A stretch of 64,000 nt of DNA from Alphaproteobacteria bacterium (GTDB lineage Bacteria > Pseudomonadota > Alphaproteobacteria > Rhizobiales > Aestuariivirgaceae). The notes beneath the pieces were generated by a model. It ran no database searches. It saw only the letters and a list, made by a program, of their open reading frames with translations, and was not told where the DNA came from. The stretch is taken from assembly GCA_024642465.1 (NCBI GenBank), contig JAHEBA010000001.1:95341-159340 (forward strand). The letters are read 5' to 3'. The position numbers and the translations under genes were made by a program. Of the stretch, positions 42,511-50,414 are shown in pieces. Numbering within the stretch: the first letter of the stretch is position 1; each line of letters opens with the position of its first letter.

Positions 42511-43695
42511 CTAGGCCGGCTTGCCCGACCTCAACCCCATGTCGCGCATGACCTTCTCGACCGCCTCGATGAACTGGTCTGCTGTTGAGTCATCCATGTG
42601 CCCCATGGTGGCCACGCGGAAACAGCCTGCCGGCGCTGGACAGCCCTCGCCATCCATGATGACGAAGCCCTGCTGACGCAGCCGTTGGGCAAACGGCGCG
42701 TATGCATAGGCCGGATCGGCAGGTGCTGCAAACAGGCTGAGGAAGCCGCAAGCCGCCTCGCCGCCATTGATCGAAGGCTGGAAACCAAGACTTGTCATGC
42801 CGGCCAGCAATCGGTCGTGGATGCGCCGGAACCTGGCCAGCCGGACCTCCGGACCGCCCTCGAGATCGAGTTCGCGCAATGCCGCCGAACAGGCGCTGAT
42901 CGCTTGCGCAGGCGGCGTGCCCGGAAACCGCCCCGTCCGGTGAATGCTGTTCCAAAGTTCGAACAGGTCGAGCGCCGCGGAGGGGGATGAGCTGAGCTTC
43001 GCGCCCAGCAGGTCCCGCCGCACGACGATGAACGAGAAGCCGGGCACGCCGCCGAGCGACGCCCATGGAACCGCGATCAGCGCATCGATTTGCCCGGCGG
43101 AAAGGTCCAGTGGCAGTGATCCGGTGCCGTGGCGGGCGTCCACGACCACGCTCTTGCCGGTAGCCCTGGCCACCGCAGCCAGCTGCTCAACCGGCGAAAC
43201 GATGCCCGATGACACGTCGAGTTGCGATGTGACCACGGTGGCGATTTCGGGCGTCGCATCAAGCGCCCGCTGCAGTGCGCGCACGCTTACCGGTTTGCCC
43301 TGTTGCACGTTCACAGTCTGGTTCGGCCGCTTCAGGTATTCGAGGATGCCGGCTGTCTCTGCAGCTGCCGGACCCGTGGCCGCGACCAGCGTCTGGCGTT
43401 TGCGCCCCGAAGGTGCGAGAGCCCCCAGCACGCTTTCCATCGCCGCCATGCCGGAGAAGTTGACCGGGATGCAGTCGTAGAGGTCGCCAGCGTTCAGCAA
43501 CTCCAGCACTTGCTCCGTCACCCGCAGCGTCATCGAGATGAACTCGGCATCGCGCACGCTCCAGTCGGCCAGCATGGCGAGCTTCACTTCGCGCGACGTG
43601 ACCACCGGGCCGGCTGTCATCAGCCACGGCATGTCTTCCTGGCCTTCCGGTCCATTGAAGCTGGGCGAGAAGGCGGTCAGCGTTGGTATGGCCAT
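42511..43695 (-). CDS. PhnW-like class V aminotransferase family protein lacking the PLP lysine
   Basis: 394 residues aligned by eye with 2-aminoethylphosphonate:pyruvate transaminase: MTAGPVVTSREVKLAMLADW, SVRDAEFISM, VVVDARHGTGSLPLDL and ALREL--EGG. In PhnW the PLP lysine lies in SANKCIQGVPGF. Here the stretch is VPWASLGGVPGFSF, with Ala in the lysine position and no nearby Lys. It should therefore not form the internal aldimine and is probably a pseudoenzyme, binding protein or enzyme with new chemistry. It is convergent with the taurine-type transporter. The DNA shows no frameshift. Confidence 0.8.
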   Translation of the reverse strand: MAIPTLTAFSPSFNGPEGQEDMPWLMTAGPVVTSREVKLAMLADWSVRDAEFISMTLRVTEQVLELLNAGDLYDCIPVNFSGMAAMESVLGALAPSGRKRQTLVAATGPAAAETAGILEYLKRPNQTVNVQQGKPVSVRALQRALDATPEIATVVTSQLDVSSGIVSPVEQLAAVARATGKSVVVDARHGTGSLPLDLSAGQIDALIAVPWASLGGVPGFSFIVVRRDLLGAKLSSSPSAALDLFELWNSIHRTGRFPGTPPAQAISACSAALRELDLEGGPEVRLARFRRIHDRLLAGMTSLGFQPSINGGEAACGFLSLFAAPADPAYAYAPFAQRLRQQGFVIMDGEGCPAPAGCFRVATMGHMDDSTADQFIEAVEKVMRDMGLRSGKPA

Positions 43696-43768
43696 GTAAG
43701 GCTCTCCGCCTGGTGACTGAATTCCGTTGGGATAGTGTTGCTTGCCTAGGCGTTCCTGTTGCGCCTTG

Positions 43769-44488
43769 TCAATTGTGCAGCGACCAGTCTACCGGTTCCA
43801 GTCCTTGTGCGGCGAGCCAGTCGTTCGCCTGCCGGAACGGGCGTGCTGCCACAAACCGGTGGCTAGGGCCGCTGCCGCGCGACAGCGGCGAGGGGTGTGC
43901 CGTCTCAATGACGCAATGCCGGCTGCGGTCAAGTTTCCTGCCTGCTGCATGGGCGTGGTTGCCCCACAACATGAAGACCACCGGCCTTTCGCCAGCATTG
44001 AGCACGTCAAGCACTTCGCGCGCCAACGCCTCCCAGCCCAGCCCCTTGTGGGAGTTGGCCTTGCCGGCTTCCACGGTGAGCACCGTGTTCAACAGCAAGA
44101 CGCCGTGGCATGCCCATCGCGTCAGGTCGCCGTGTGCCGGGGTCGGCAGACCGGTGTCGCAAGCCAACGCCTCGAACACCGTGCGCAGCGACATTGGCAG
44201 CCGGCGGCCATCCGTGGCCATCGAGAAAGCTAACCCGTGCGCATCGCCAGGCGTGGGGTAGGGGTCCTGGCCGAGGATCGCCACGCGCACCCTGTCCGGC
44301 GGCGTCAGTTCCAGTGCCCTGAACACATCTGCAGGCGGCGGCAGAACGTGCACGCCCTGCGACACCCTGGCATCGGCCTGCCGCGCAACCTCTCTGGCCC
44401 GGCCCGACCGGAAGAAGTTGAGCCTGCCCCAGCCTGTGGAGCCCACGGCTTCAACGGCGTCGACGTAGCATCCTGGCGGTTGTGTCAT
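43769..44488 (-). CDS. ung: Uracil-DNA glycosylase, family 1
   Basis: 239 residues from MTQPPGCYVDAV, selected for its GGAGG site and normal Ung length. The ORF-track version is 40 residues too long. The catalytic water-activating motif is ILGQDPYPTPGDAHGLAFS, with LLLNTVLTVEAGKANSH and the HPSPLSRG intercalation loop. It removes uracil from DNA in base-excision repair. Standing alone, it is divergent from the ParA-like gene. Confidence 0.95.
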   Translation of the reverse strand: MTQPPGCYVDAVEAVGSTGWGRLNFFRSGRAREVARQADARVSQGVHVLPPPADVFRALELTPPDRVRVAILGQDPYPTPGDAHGLAFSMATDGRRLPMSLRTVFEALACDTGLPTPAHGDLTRWACHGVLLLNTVLTVEAGKANSHKGLGWEALAREVLDVLNAGERPVVFMLWGNHAHAAGRKLDRSRHCVIETAHPSPLSRGSGPSHRFVAARPFRQANDWLAAQGLEPVDWSLHN

Positions 44489-44631
44489 GACGGCCTCCGA
44501 TTGCCGCTTCCCGGCCAGTTCTTGCGAACGGCTCACAACCTGTAGCGCCTTGCCTGCTAACATGCTATGCGACTGAAGCGAGGCCCTGCCGTGGGGAACT
44601 GGATACACGTTGTGAGAGGGAAATTAACGGA

Positions 44632-45408
44632 ATGAAACCTGTAGTAATCATGGTCGGTGCTGACAAGGGCGGCGTTGGCAAGACCACTATTGCGCGCGCC
44701 CTGCTTGACCATCTTCACCGCAACAACGTCTTGGCGCGTGCCTTCGACACGGAGAACCCGCGCGGTACCCTGCAGCGGTTCTATCCCAACATCACCGAGA
44801 TCATCGACCTGCACAACGTCGCCGACCAGATGAAGGTGCTCGATACTCTGGAAACCGCCAAGGTGCCGGTGACTGTCGTCGACCTTAAGGCCGGCAACCT
44901 GTCCTACGCGCTCGACACCTTCGAAAAGATCGGCGTGCTTCAGGCCGCCCGCGACGGCATGTTCGAGATGGGCCTGATTCACGTCGTTGGCCCGGCCATC
45001 GCCTCGCTCGACGAATTGCAGGAAGTGACGCCCTACGTGCAGGGCATCGACTACTATGTCGCCCGAAATTTCATCAATGAAACCAACTTCTTCGAGTGGG
45101 ACGAGAAGACTTATCAGCGGTACTTCCAGAACGTCAACGAAGCCCGCGAGATCGAGATTCCGAAGCTCAACGAAATGGCTGCGGAACAGGTTGACCTAGC
45201 GAACGTCACCTACAAGAACTTCATCGACAACAAGGACGCCGACGGCAAGCCGGCCAACTTCTCGTTCGTGCTTCGCGGCTACGTGAAGAAGTGGTGCGAC
45301 GACCTCGACGCCGAGTTCGGCCAGCTCCGCCTGATCCAGATGCTCACCGGCGCCGGTGGCGGCAGCACGGGCGGCGGTTCCGGCGCCTCCAAGGCCAAGG
45401 CCAAGTAA
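44632..45408 (+). CDS. ParA/MinD-like P-loop ATPase, paralogue A
   Basis: 258 residues with the deviant Walker A of ParA/MinD proteins (ADKGGVGKTTIARALLDHL) and FDTENPRGTLQRFYP, VTVVDLKAGNL. The C-terminus is a Gly/Ser/Lys tail (GGSTGGGSGASKAKAK). No ParB or plasmid gene adjoins it, so partitioning is not indicated. A related but more divergent copy follows ~250 bases downstream. Function unknown. It might position a protein or complex in the cell. Confidence 0.8.
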   Translation: MKPVVIMVGADKGGVGKTTIARALLDHLHRNNVLARAFDTENPRGTLQRFYPNITEIIDLHNVADQMKVLDTLETAKVPVTVVDLKAGNLSYALDTFEKIGVLQAARDGMFEMGLIHVVGPAIASLDELQEVTPYVQGIDYYVARNFINETNFFEWDEKTYQRYFQNVNEAREIEIPKLNEMAAEQVDLANVTYKNFIDNKDADGKPANFSFVLRGYVKKWCDDLDAEFGQLRLIQMLTGAGGGSTGGGSGASKAKAK

Positions 45409-45659
45409 GCAGGTGGAGAGGCAGGCTTCGGCCGGTTTTCCCGCAGCTTGCCGGCACGGCGCAGTTGACTGCAGTGTGAGTTTGCGGACCGGTCGACCCG
45501 GTCTTCACCTGCGCTTGGCAGGCGCGCCAGATCGAGGTGGCGCGGCCTTGAAACGGCCAGCCGCCGCACAAATGTTCGTTAGGCAAATCCGGCTTTGATT
45601 CGTTCTTCGCCTGGCCTGCCGGACTCGAGGCCGGATGGCCCATCGACAGGAAGACGCTT

Positions 45660-46391
45660 GTGAGCGATCGCGTTGCAACACGAATGACCGTGGTGTGCTC
45701 GGACGAGTCCCGCAACGGCAAGACGCTGACCGCCCGTCTGCTCACCGATCACCTGTTGCTCACGGGCCGCGACCCCCATGTATTTGATTGCGACGATCCG
45801 CGTGGCCACATCAACCGGTTCTTTCCGTCGCGATCCACGTTGATCGACATCGATCGCACGCCGGGCCAGATACGCCTGTTCGACACCGTACTTGCGAGTC
45901 CGGGACGTGATTATGTCGTGGACCTGCCGGCCAACGCGCTCGATGGTTTTTTCACCGTTGTCGACGATCTCGACTTCATCAATGCAGCCCACGATGCCGG
46001 CCTCGAAATGGTCATTGCATTCGTGCTCGACAAGTCGCTCACCTCGCTGATGACCGCGCGCGATCTGCATGGCGCATTCTCGACTGAACTTTTCTATCTC
46101 ATTCGCAACGGGTTCATCGGCAACCCCATCGTTACCCGGCAGGCGCGCGAGGTGTTTGAGGAGATCGAGCCGGATGCGGAACTGTTCATTCCGCTGGTCG
46201 ACCGCGAGGCGCTGGCTGTTGCGGAAGAGCCGCCGTTCTCGTTTAGCCGCTTCCTCAGCGAAGGCTATGCCGGGCTGTCGCCGATGGTCCGGCTCAGGTT
46301 GCGCTCGTTTCTGTCTGACGTGATGGGGCAACTCCAGAGCCGCGATCTGGCGCTGGACCTTGGTTCGCTCAAGGAAATGGGATTGATCTGA
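45660..46391 (+). CDS. ParA-like P-loop ATPase, paralogue B with degenerate Walker A
   Basis: 243 residues from a GTG with AGGAAG before it. Shared landmarks with paralogue A are TVVCSDESRNGKTLTARLLTDHLLL and FDCDDPRGHINRFFP. The Walker A reads SDESRNGKTLT, keeping GKT but losing the signature lysine and first glycine of the ParA loop, so ATP handling may differ. The two paralogues may form a heteromer. Convergent with a secreted protein gene 12 bases away. Confidence 0.7.
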   Translation: MSDRVATRMTVVCSDESRNGKTLTARLLTDHLLLTGRDPHVFDCDDPRGHINRFFPSRSTLIDIDRTPGQIRLFDTVLASPGRDYVVDLPANALDGFFTVVDDLDFINAAHDAGLEMVIAFVLDKSLTSLMTARDLHGAFSTELFYLIRNGFIGNPIVTRQAREVFEEIEPDAELFIPLVDREALAVAEEPPFSFSRFLSEGYAGLSPMVRLRLRSFLSDVMGQLQSRDLALDLGSLKEMGLI

Positions 46392-46403
46392 CCCGCTGAG
46401 GCG

Positions 46404-46880
46404 TCAGCGCAGGCTAATCAACATGCCGCCGGCATCCAGCGATGCATCGAGGCCTGTCTGCTCGCCCCACAGGACCAGCCTTACGTTGTGCTCGTTGACC
46501 AGCACGAGATTTTGTCCGCCGCCCTTGATCGCAACGACCGATGCCTGGGCGGTAACATAGGTGCCGGCGATGTCCTCGAGACGGTTGAGGTTGTAGACTT
46601 CGCCACGCATGTTGGCGAAGGAGGCGCCGATGGTCAGGCCGACGCGCAAGCCGTTGATGTCAAGCATCGCTTCCTGGCCGTTGTAGAACAGCCGTCCGTC
46701 ACCGCGCGACACGCCAACAAGAAAGCCGAGCTTGCCGATGGTCATCTCGATGATGGCGTTGCCGGCTGCTGGCTGCCCGCCCAGCGAGTCGTCGGAGGCG
46801 ACAACCGGGTTCATGGTGACAAGCCCGGCGGCAATTGCTACGAGGGCTGCGGCAAGCGCGCGGATGGGGCGGAAAGTCAT
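46404..46880 (-). CDS. Secreted protein of unknown function
   Basis: 158 residues from MTFRPIRALAA, chosen for an AGGAA site and a proper signal peptide (ALAAALVAIAAGLVTMNPVVA). The mature part is beta-rich: EMTIGKLGFLVGVSRGDGRLFYNG, GLRVGLTIGASFANMRGEVYNLNRLEDIAGTYV, ending LDASLDAGGMLISLR. The VYNLxxLED stretch recalls alphaproteobacterial DUF1134/SYLF-like envelope proteins, but I am not sure. Expected in the periplasm. No operon partner. Confidence 0.6.
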   Translation of the reverse strand: MTFRPIRALAAALVAIAAGLVTMNPVVASDDSLGGQPAAGNAIIEMTIGKLGFLVGVSRGDGRLFYNGQEAMLDINGLRVGLTIGASFANMRGEVYNLNRLEDIAGTYVTAQASVVAIKGGGQNLVLVNEHNVRLVLWGEQTGLDASLDAGGMLISLR

Positions 46881-47009
46881 GCGATTGGTTCCTCGGATCA
46901 ATGCGGAAATGGCATCTCGATGATTTGCGATACCCGCGAATTGCGGCCAAGTGACGACAAATGTCCAGCGAACTAATGCCGGAGAAATCGTCTGAAATCT
47001 ATCCTAAAG

Positions 47010-47636
47010 TCAAGCAAAACCAACTATGGCTGCCATGTCTGGCCAGCCCTCGTAAAGCATGCGCGCGGCTACGTAGCATAGCACTGCCAGCCCTGCCCAC
47101 GAGATGAGTGGATAGCGGGTCAGCACCTTGACGATGATCGAGGCCGCAAAGCCCATCAGCGCGATGGCCAGGGCCAGGCCGAATACCAGCAGGGTAGTGT
47201 TCTCGCGAGCAATTGCCGCCACAGCCAGCACGTTGTCTATTGACATGGACACGTCGGCAACGGTGATCGACAGCAACGCCTGACCGATGGTGCGCCGCGG
47301 CGCCCCCTTGTAACCGCCTTCCTCTGCCTCTTCCTGAGCTTCCGCGGCACGCTCGGCAATCTGGTCGCGAATTTCGCCGAGCAGCCGCCAGCATACCCAC
47401 ACCAGCAGCAGGCCGCCGAGGAACAGCAGTCCCTGGATTTCTAGCAGGTAGGTGGCGAAGATTGCAAAGATGATGCGCAACACCGCGGCCGCGGCCATAC
47501 CGAAGATGATCGCCCGCTTGCGCAGCTCCGGTGCAAGCCCCGCAGCCGCCATGCCGATGATCAGGGCATTGTCGCCCGACAGCACGATGTCTGCGAGGAC
47601 GATCTGCAGGAAGTTCCATGCATGCCCCAGTTCCAT
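47010..47636 (-). CDS. TerC/YjbE-family integral membrane protein
   Basis: 208 residues from MELGHAWNFLQIV. The hallmark LADIVLSGDNALIIGMAA and its repeat VADVSMSIDNVLAVAAIA carry the conserved acidic residues of TerC proteins, with about seven membrane helices and an acidic cytoplasmic loop (AERAAEAQEEAEEGG). TerC/YjbE relatives have been tied to manganese export or metal loading of exported enzymes. I see no yybP-ykoY manganese riboswitch in the short upstream region. Confidence 0.88.
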   Translation of the reverse strand: MELGHAWNFLQIVLADIVLSGDNALIIGMAAAGLAPELRKRAIIFGMAAAAVLRIIFAIFATYLLEIQGLLFLGGLLLVWVCWRLLGEIRDQIAERAAEAQEEAEEGGYKGAPRRTIGQALLSITVADVSMSIDNVLAVAAIARENTTLLVFGLALAIALMGFAASIIVKVLTRYPLISWAGLAVLCYVAARMLYEGWPDMAAIVGFA

Positions 47637-47718
47637 GTGGTCAGAGCCCTCGCTTCGCACCTGCCTTTTGCCTTGGCACATTGCTAGGCCAACGGAGCAT
47701 TCCGGCACAAGCACCAAT

Positions 47719-47743
47719 CACTGGTGGAAGCTTCGTACCAGTG
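47719..47743. repeat. Inverted repeat between terC-like and agmatine deiminase genes
   Basis: CACTGGT and ACCAGTG are separated by 11 bases within the divergent spacer. It could be an operator for one or both genes. No regulator gene adjoins. Confidence 0.35.
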
Positions 47744-47784
47744 CTAAGGACGATGATAATCAGTCAATCTTGCCGGAGCTGGAG

Positions 47785-48816
47785 ATGGCCTGGACAATGC
47801 TGCCCGAGTGGGCGCCCCACAAACGCACCTGGATGGCATGGCCGAACAATCCCGACCTGTTCGACTTCGTCGGTTCGCCGAAAGAGGCCTATGCAGCGTG
47901 GGCTGGTGCCGCCAATACGGTCGGCCGCTTCGAACCTGTAGTGATGGTGGTGCCGCCTGGCGAGCATGATGCCGCCCGTGCGTATCTGGATCCGTCCGTC
48001 TCGATTTTCGAGCGCGAACTGGGCGACAGCTGGATGCGCGACATCGGGCCGACATTCGTGGTCAACGAGACCGGCGATCTGGGCGCCGTCGACTGGCAGT
48101 TCAACGGCTGGGGCGGGCGCATCTTCCCCGAGCGATCGGCCGATGCGCTCATCGCCCGCTTCGTCGCCGAAAGAGCAGGCGCCACCCGCATCCCGTCAAA
48201 ACTCGTCAATGAGGGTGGCGGCATCCACGTCGACGGGCAGGGCACCATCCTGCTTACCGAAACGGTACAGCTGAACCCCAACCGCAACCCGAGCTGGACG
48301 CGCGAGGAAATCGAGGCCGAATTCCATGGGAAACTTGGCACCCGCAAGGCGATCTGGCTACCGCGCGGCGAGGTGGCAGACACGCTTGAAGCCGGCACCG
48401 ATGGTCACGTGGACACGCTGGCGGTATTCGTGAAACCCGGCGTCGTGCTCGTCCATGGCCAGCCGGACCCGGCTCATCCGGACTACGAGACGATGAAGGA
48501 AATCGAGGCCATCATGCGGGCCGAGACCGATGCCAACGGCAACCGCATGGAGGTAATCGTGCTGGATGCGCCGGCTGAACGCCATCATCAGGGCGATCCC
48601 CTGTCGTGCTCCTATATCAACTTCTCTTTCGTCAATGGCGGCGTCGTGCTGTGCGCCTTCGATGATCCGCAGGACCAGGTGACAGAGGGTGTATTCCGCC
48701 GCCTGTTCAATGACCGGGAAGTGGTATCGGTGCCGGCAATCGATATCTTCAAGGGCGGCGGCGGGGTGCACTGCATCACCCAGCAGGAGCCGCTGTGCAA
48801 GAGCAATGGAGGCTGA
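47785..48816 (+). CDS. aguA: Agmatine deiminase
   Basis: 343 residues from the ATG preceded by GGAGCTGGAG. Family motifs are MPEW-type start (TMLPEWAPHKRTWMAWP), ELGDSWMRDIGPTFVV, NEGGGIHVDGQG, GTDGHVDTLAVF and the nucleophile-containing KGGGGVHCITQQEP. It converts agmatine to N-carbamoylputrescine plus ammonia. The gene for the next enzyme, the amidase, starts six bases after this stop, so the two form a putrescine-synthesis or agmatine-use operon. Confidence 0.95.
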   Translation: MAWTMLPEWAPHKRTWMAWPNNPDLFDFVGSPKEAYAAWAGAANTVGRFEPVVMVVPPGEHDAARAYLDPSVSIFERELGDSWMRDIGPTFVVNETGDLGAVDWQFNGWGGRIFPERSADALIARFVAERAGATRIPSKLVNEGGGIHVDGQGTILLTETVQLNPNRNPSWTREEIEAEFHGKLGTRKAIWLPRGEVADTLEAGTDGHVDTLAVFVKPGVVLVHGQPDPAHPDYETMKEIEAIMRAETDANGNRMEVIVLDAPAERHHQGDPLSCSYINFSFVNGGVVLCAFDDPQDQVTEGVFRRLFNDREVVSVPAIDIFKGGGGVHCITQQEPLCKSNGG

Positions 48817-48822
48817 CCAGTC

Positions 48823-49710
48823 ATGCGCAAGGTAATAGTCGCAGCCACGCAGATGGCCTGCACGGATGTGGTGAAGGAGAACGTCGAGCGCGGCGAGAAG
48901 CTGGTGCGCGAAGCTCACGGCAAGGGCTCCAACATCGCCCTGCTGCAGGAACTGTTCGAGGGCTACTATTTCTGCCAGGACGAACTGCCGGAGTTCTACA
49001 AACGCGCGCTGCCGGCCAAGGACCATCCCACGATCGCCCATTTCCAGTCGGTGGCGAAGGAACTGGGCATGGTGTTGCCGGTCTCGTTCTACGAAGAGGC
49101 AGGCAATGCCCGCTTCAACTCCATCGCCATCATCGACGCCGACGGCAAGAACCTCGGCATCTACCGGAAATCCCACATTCCGCACGGGAGCGGCTACCAG
49201 GAGAAGTACTACTTTTCGCCCGGTGATACCGGCTTCAAGGTCTGGGATACCGCCTTCGGGCGCATCGGCGTCGGCATCTGCTGGGACCAGTGGTTCCCCG
49301 AAACAGCCCGCTCGATGGCGCTGATGGGCGCGGAACTGCTGTTCTTCCCGACTGCCATCGGTTCTGAACTGCTTGATCCGTCGTGGGATTCCGCCGGACA
49401 CTGGCAGCGCGTGCAGCAGGGTCACGCCGGCGCCAACCTGATGCCGCTGATCGCGTCGAACCGTATCGGCACCGAGCCTGGCCGCAAGGGCACGGAAATG
49501 ACGTTCTACGGATCGTCCTTCATCGCGGATTTCACCGGCGACAAGGTAGCGGAAGCCGACCGCACGTCGCAAACCGTGCTCACCCACACCTTCGACCTCG
49601 ATGACCTTAAGGAAAAACGCAGCTACTGGGGCATATTCAGGGACCGGCGGCCTGAAGTTTACGACCGCATCATCTCGCTGGACGGCCAGGCATCGGTGTT
49701 CGGCAAGTAA
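48823..49710 (+). CDS. aguB: N-carbamoylputrescine amidase
   Basis: 295 residues of the nitrilase superfamily with the Glu-Lys-Cys triad visible: NIALLQELFEGYYF, IYRKSHIPHGSGYQEKYYF and VGICWDQWFPETARSMAL. It hydrolyses N-carbamoylputrescine to putrescine, CO2 and ammonia. Six bases separate it from aguA. Together they convert agmatine to putrescine. Confidence 0.95.
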   Translation: MRKVIVAATQMACTDVVKENVERGEKLVREAHGKGSNIALLQELFEGYYFCQDELPEFYKRALPAKDHPTIAHFQSVAKELGMVLPVSFYEEAGNARFNSIAIIDADGKNLGIYRKSHIPHGSGYQEKYYFSPGDTGFKVWDTAFGRIGVGICWDQWFPETARSMALMGAELLFFPTAIGSELLDPSWDSAGHWQRVQQGHAGANLMPLIASNRIGTEPGRKGTEMTFYGSSFIADFTGDKVAEADRTSQTVLTHTFDLDDLKEKRSYWGIFRDRRPEVYDRIISLDGQASVFGK

Positions 49711-49851
49711 CCCGCGCGCCCATTGACGGCAAAGGCATGCGCAGAACGTCGCCGGGCGGACCCGTCCCCCCGCGCACTGAAACAGGGTTGGGATCCGCCC
49801 AGCTGCATCTTCCGGATCGGGGGAGACCGGGAAGATATTCTGTCACTTCGC

Positions 49852-50331
49852 TCAATGGTGCGTCTTGATCGCGATCTTCTTTGACTTCCGCTGAGCTTCC
49901 GGCGCCTTCGGCAGCGTGACCTTCAGCACGCCGTTGTTGAACACCGCGTCGATCTTATCCTCGTCGATGGGGCAGTTGAGGCGAATGGATCGCTCGAACA
50001 TGCCGTAGCTGCGCTCCACCACGTGGAAATCCTTTTCCTTCTTTTCGGATTCAGACTTCTTCTCGCCCTTCACCGTGAGCATGTCGCCAGAAAGCGATAT
50101 CTCGATATCCTTTTCGTTTACACCGGGCAGTTCGACATTCAACTCGAACTCCTTGTCGGTCTCCGAAAGGTCTGCGCGTGGCGTCAGCTTGCCATTGCCG
50201 GTAGCAAACGGCAGATGCGCGCCGCGCGTAAAGTCCTCAAAAACCCGGTCAATCTCCCGGTGCAGGTTGGAGAACATGTCGTCTCCTTTCGCGCCGGTGC
50301 CCCAGAGTTTTGGCAAGAGCGGATTTGCCAT
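49852..50331 (-). CDS. Small heat shock protein, Hsp20/alpha-crystallin family
   Basis: 159 residues. N-terminal MFSNLHREIDRVFEDF, then the alpha-crystallin domain: PRADLSETDKEFELNVELPGV, KDIEISLSGDMLTVKGEKK, and ERSIRLNCPIDEDKIDAVFNNGVLKVTLPK with the A-x-x-x-n-GVL motif. It ends with a Lys-rich tail containing the I-x-I-like KIAIK. It is an ATP-independent holdase forming oligomers. AAGAGGAGG precedes the ATG. I could not recognise a clear sigma-32 promoter. Confidence 0.95.
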   Translation of the reverse strand: MANPLLPKLWGTGAKGDDMFSNLHREIDRVFEDFTRGAHLPFATGNGKLTPRADLSETDKEFELNVELPGVNEKDIEISLSGDMLTVKGEKKSESEKKEKDFHVVERSYGMFERSIRLNCPIDEDKIDAVFNNGVLKVTLPKAPEAQRKSKKIAIKTHH

Positions 50332-50414
50332 CGGAAAATTCCTCCTCTTACTGACTAAAGCCTATCCGTAAAGGGATGAATAACGTCTTGAGAGAAGCCC
50401 TGCTTTGACCAAAG

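Noticed and set aside
44632-46391. ParA-like genes as a sign of plasmid or integrative element
   Set aside because: No ParB, replication, integrase or conjugation gene is nearby, and surrounding genes are ordinary chromosomal functions.
47637-47784. Possible yybP-ykoY manganese riboswitch upstream of the TerC-like gene
   Set aside because: The leader is short and its characteristic loop motifs are not visible on the minus strand.
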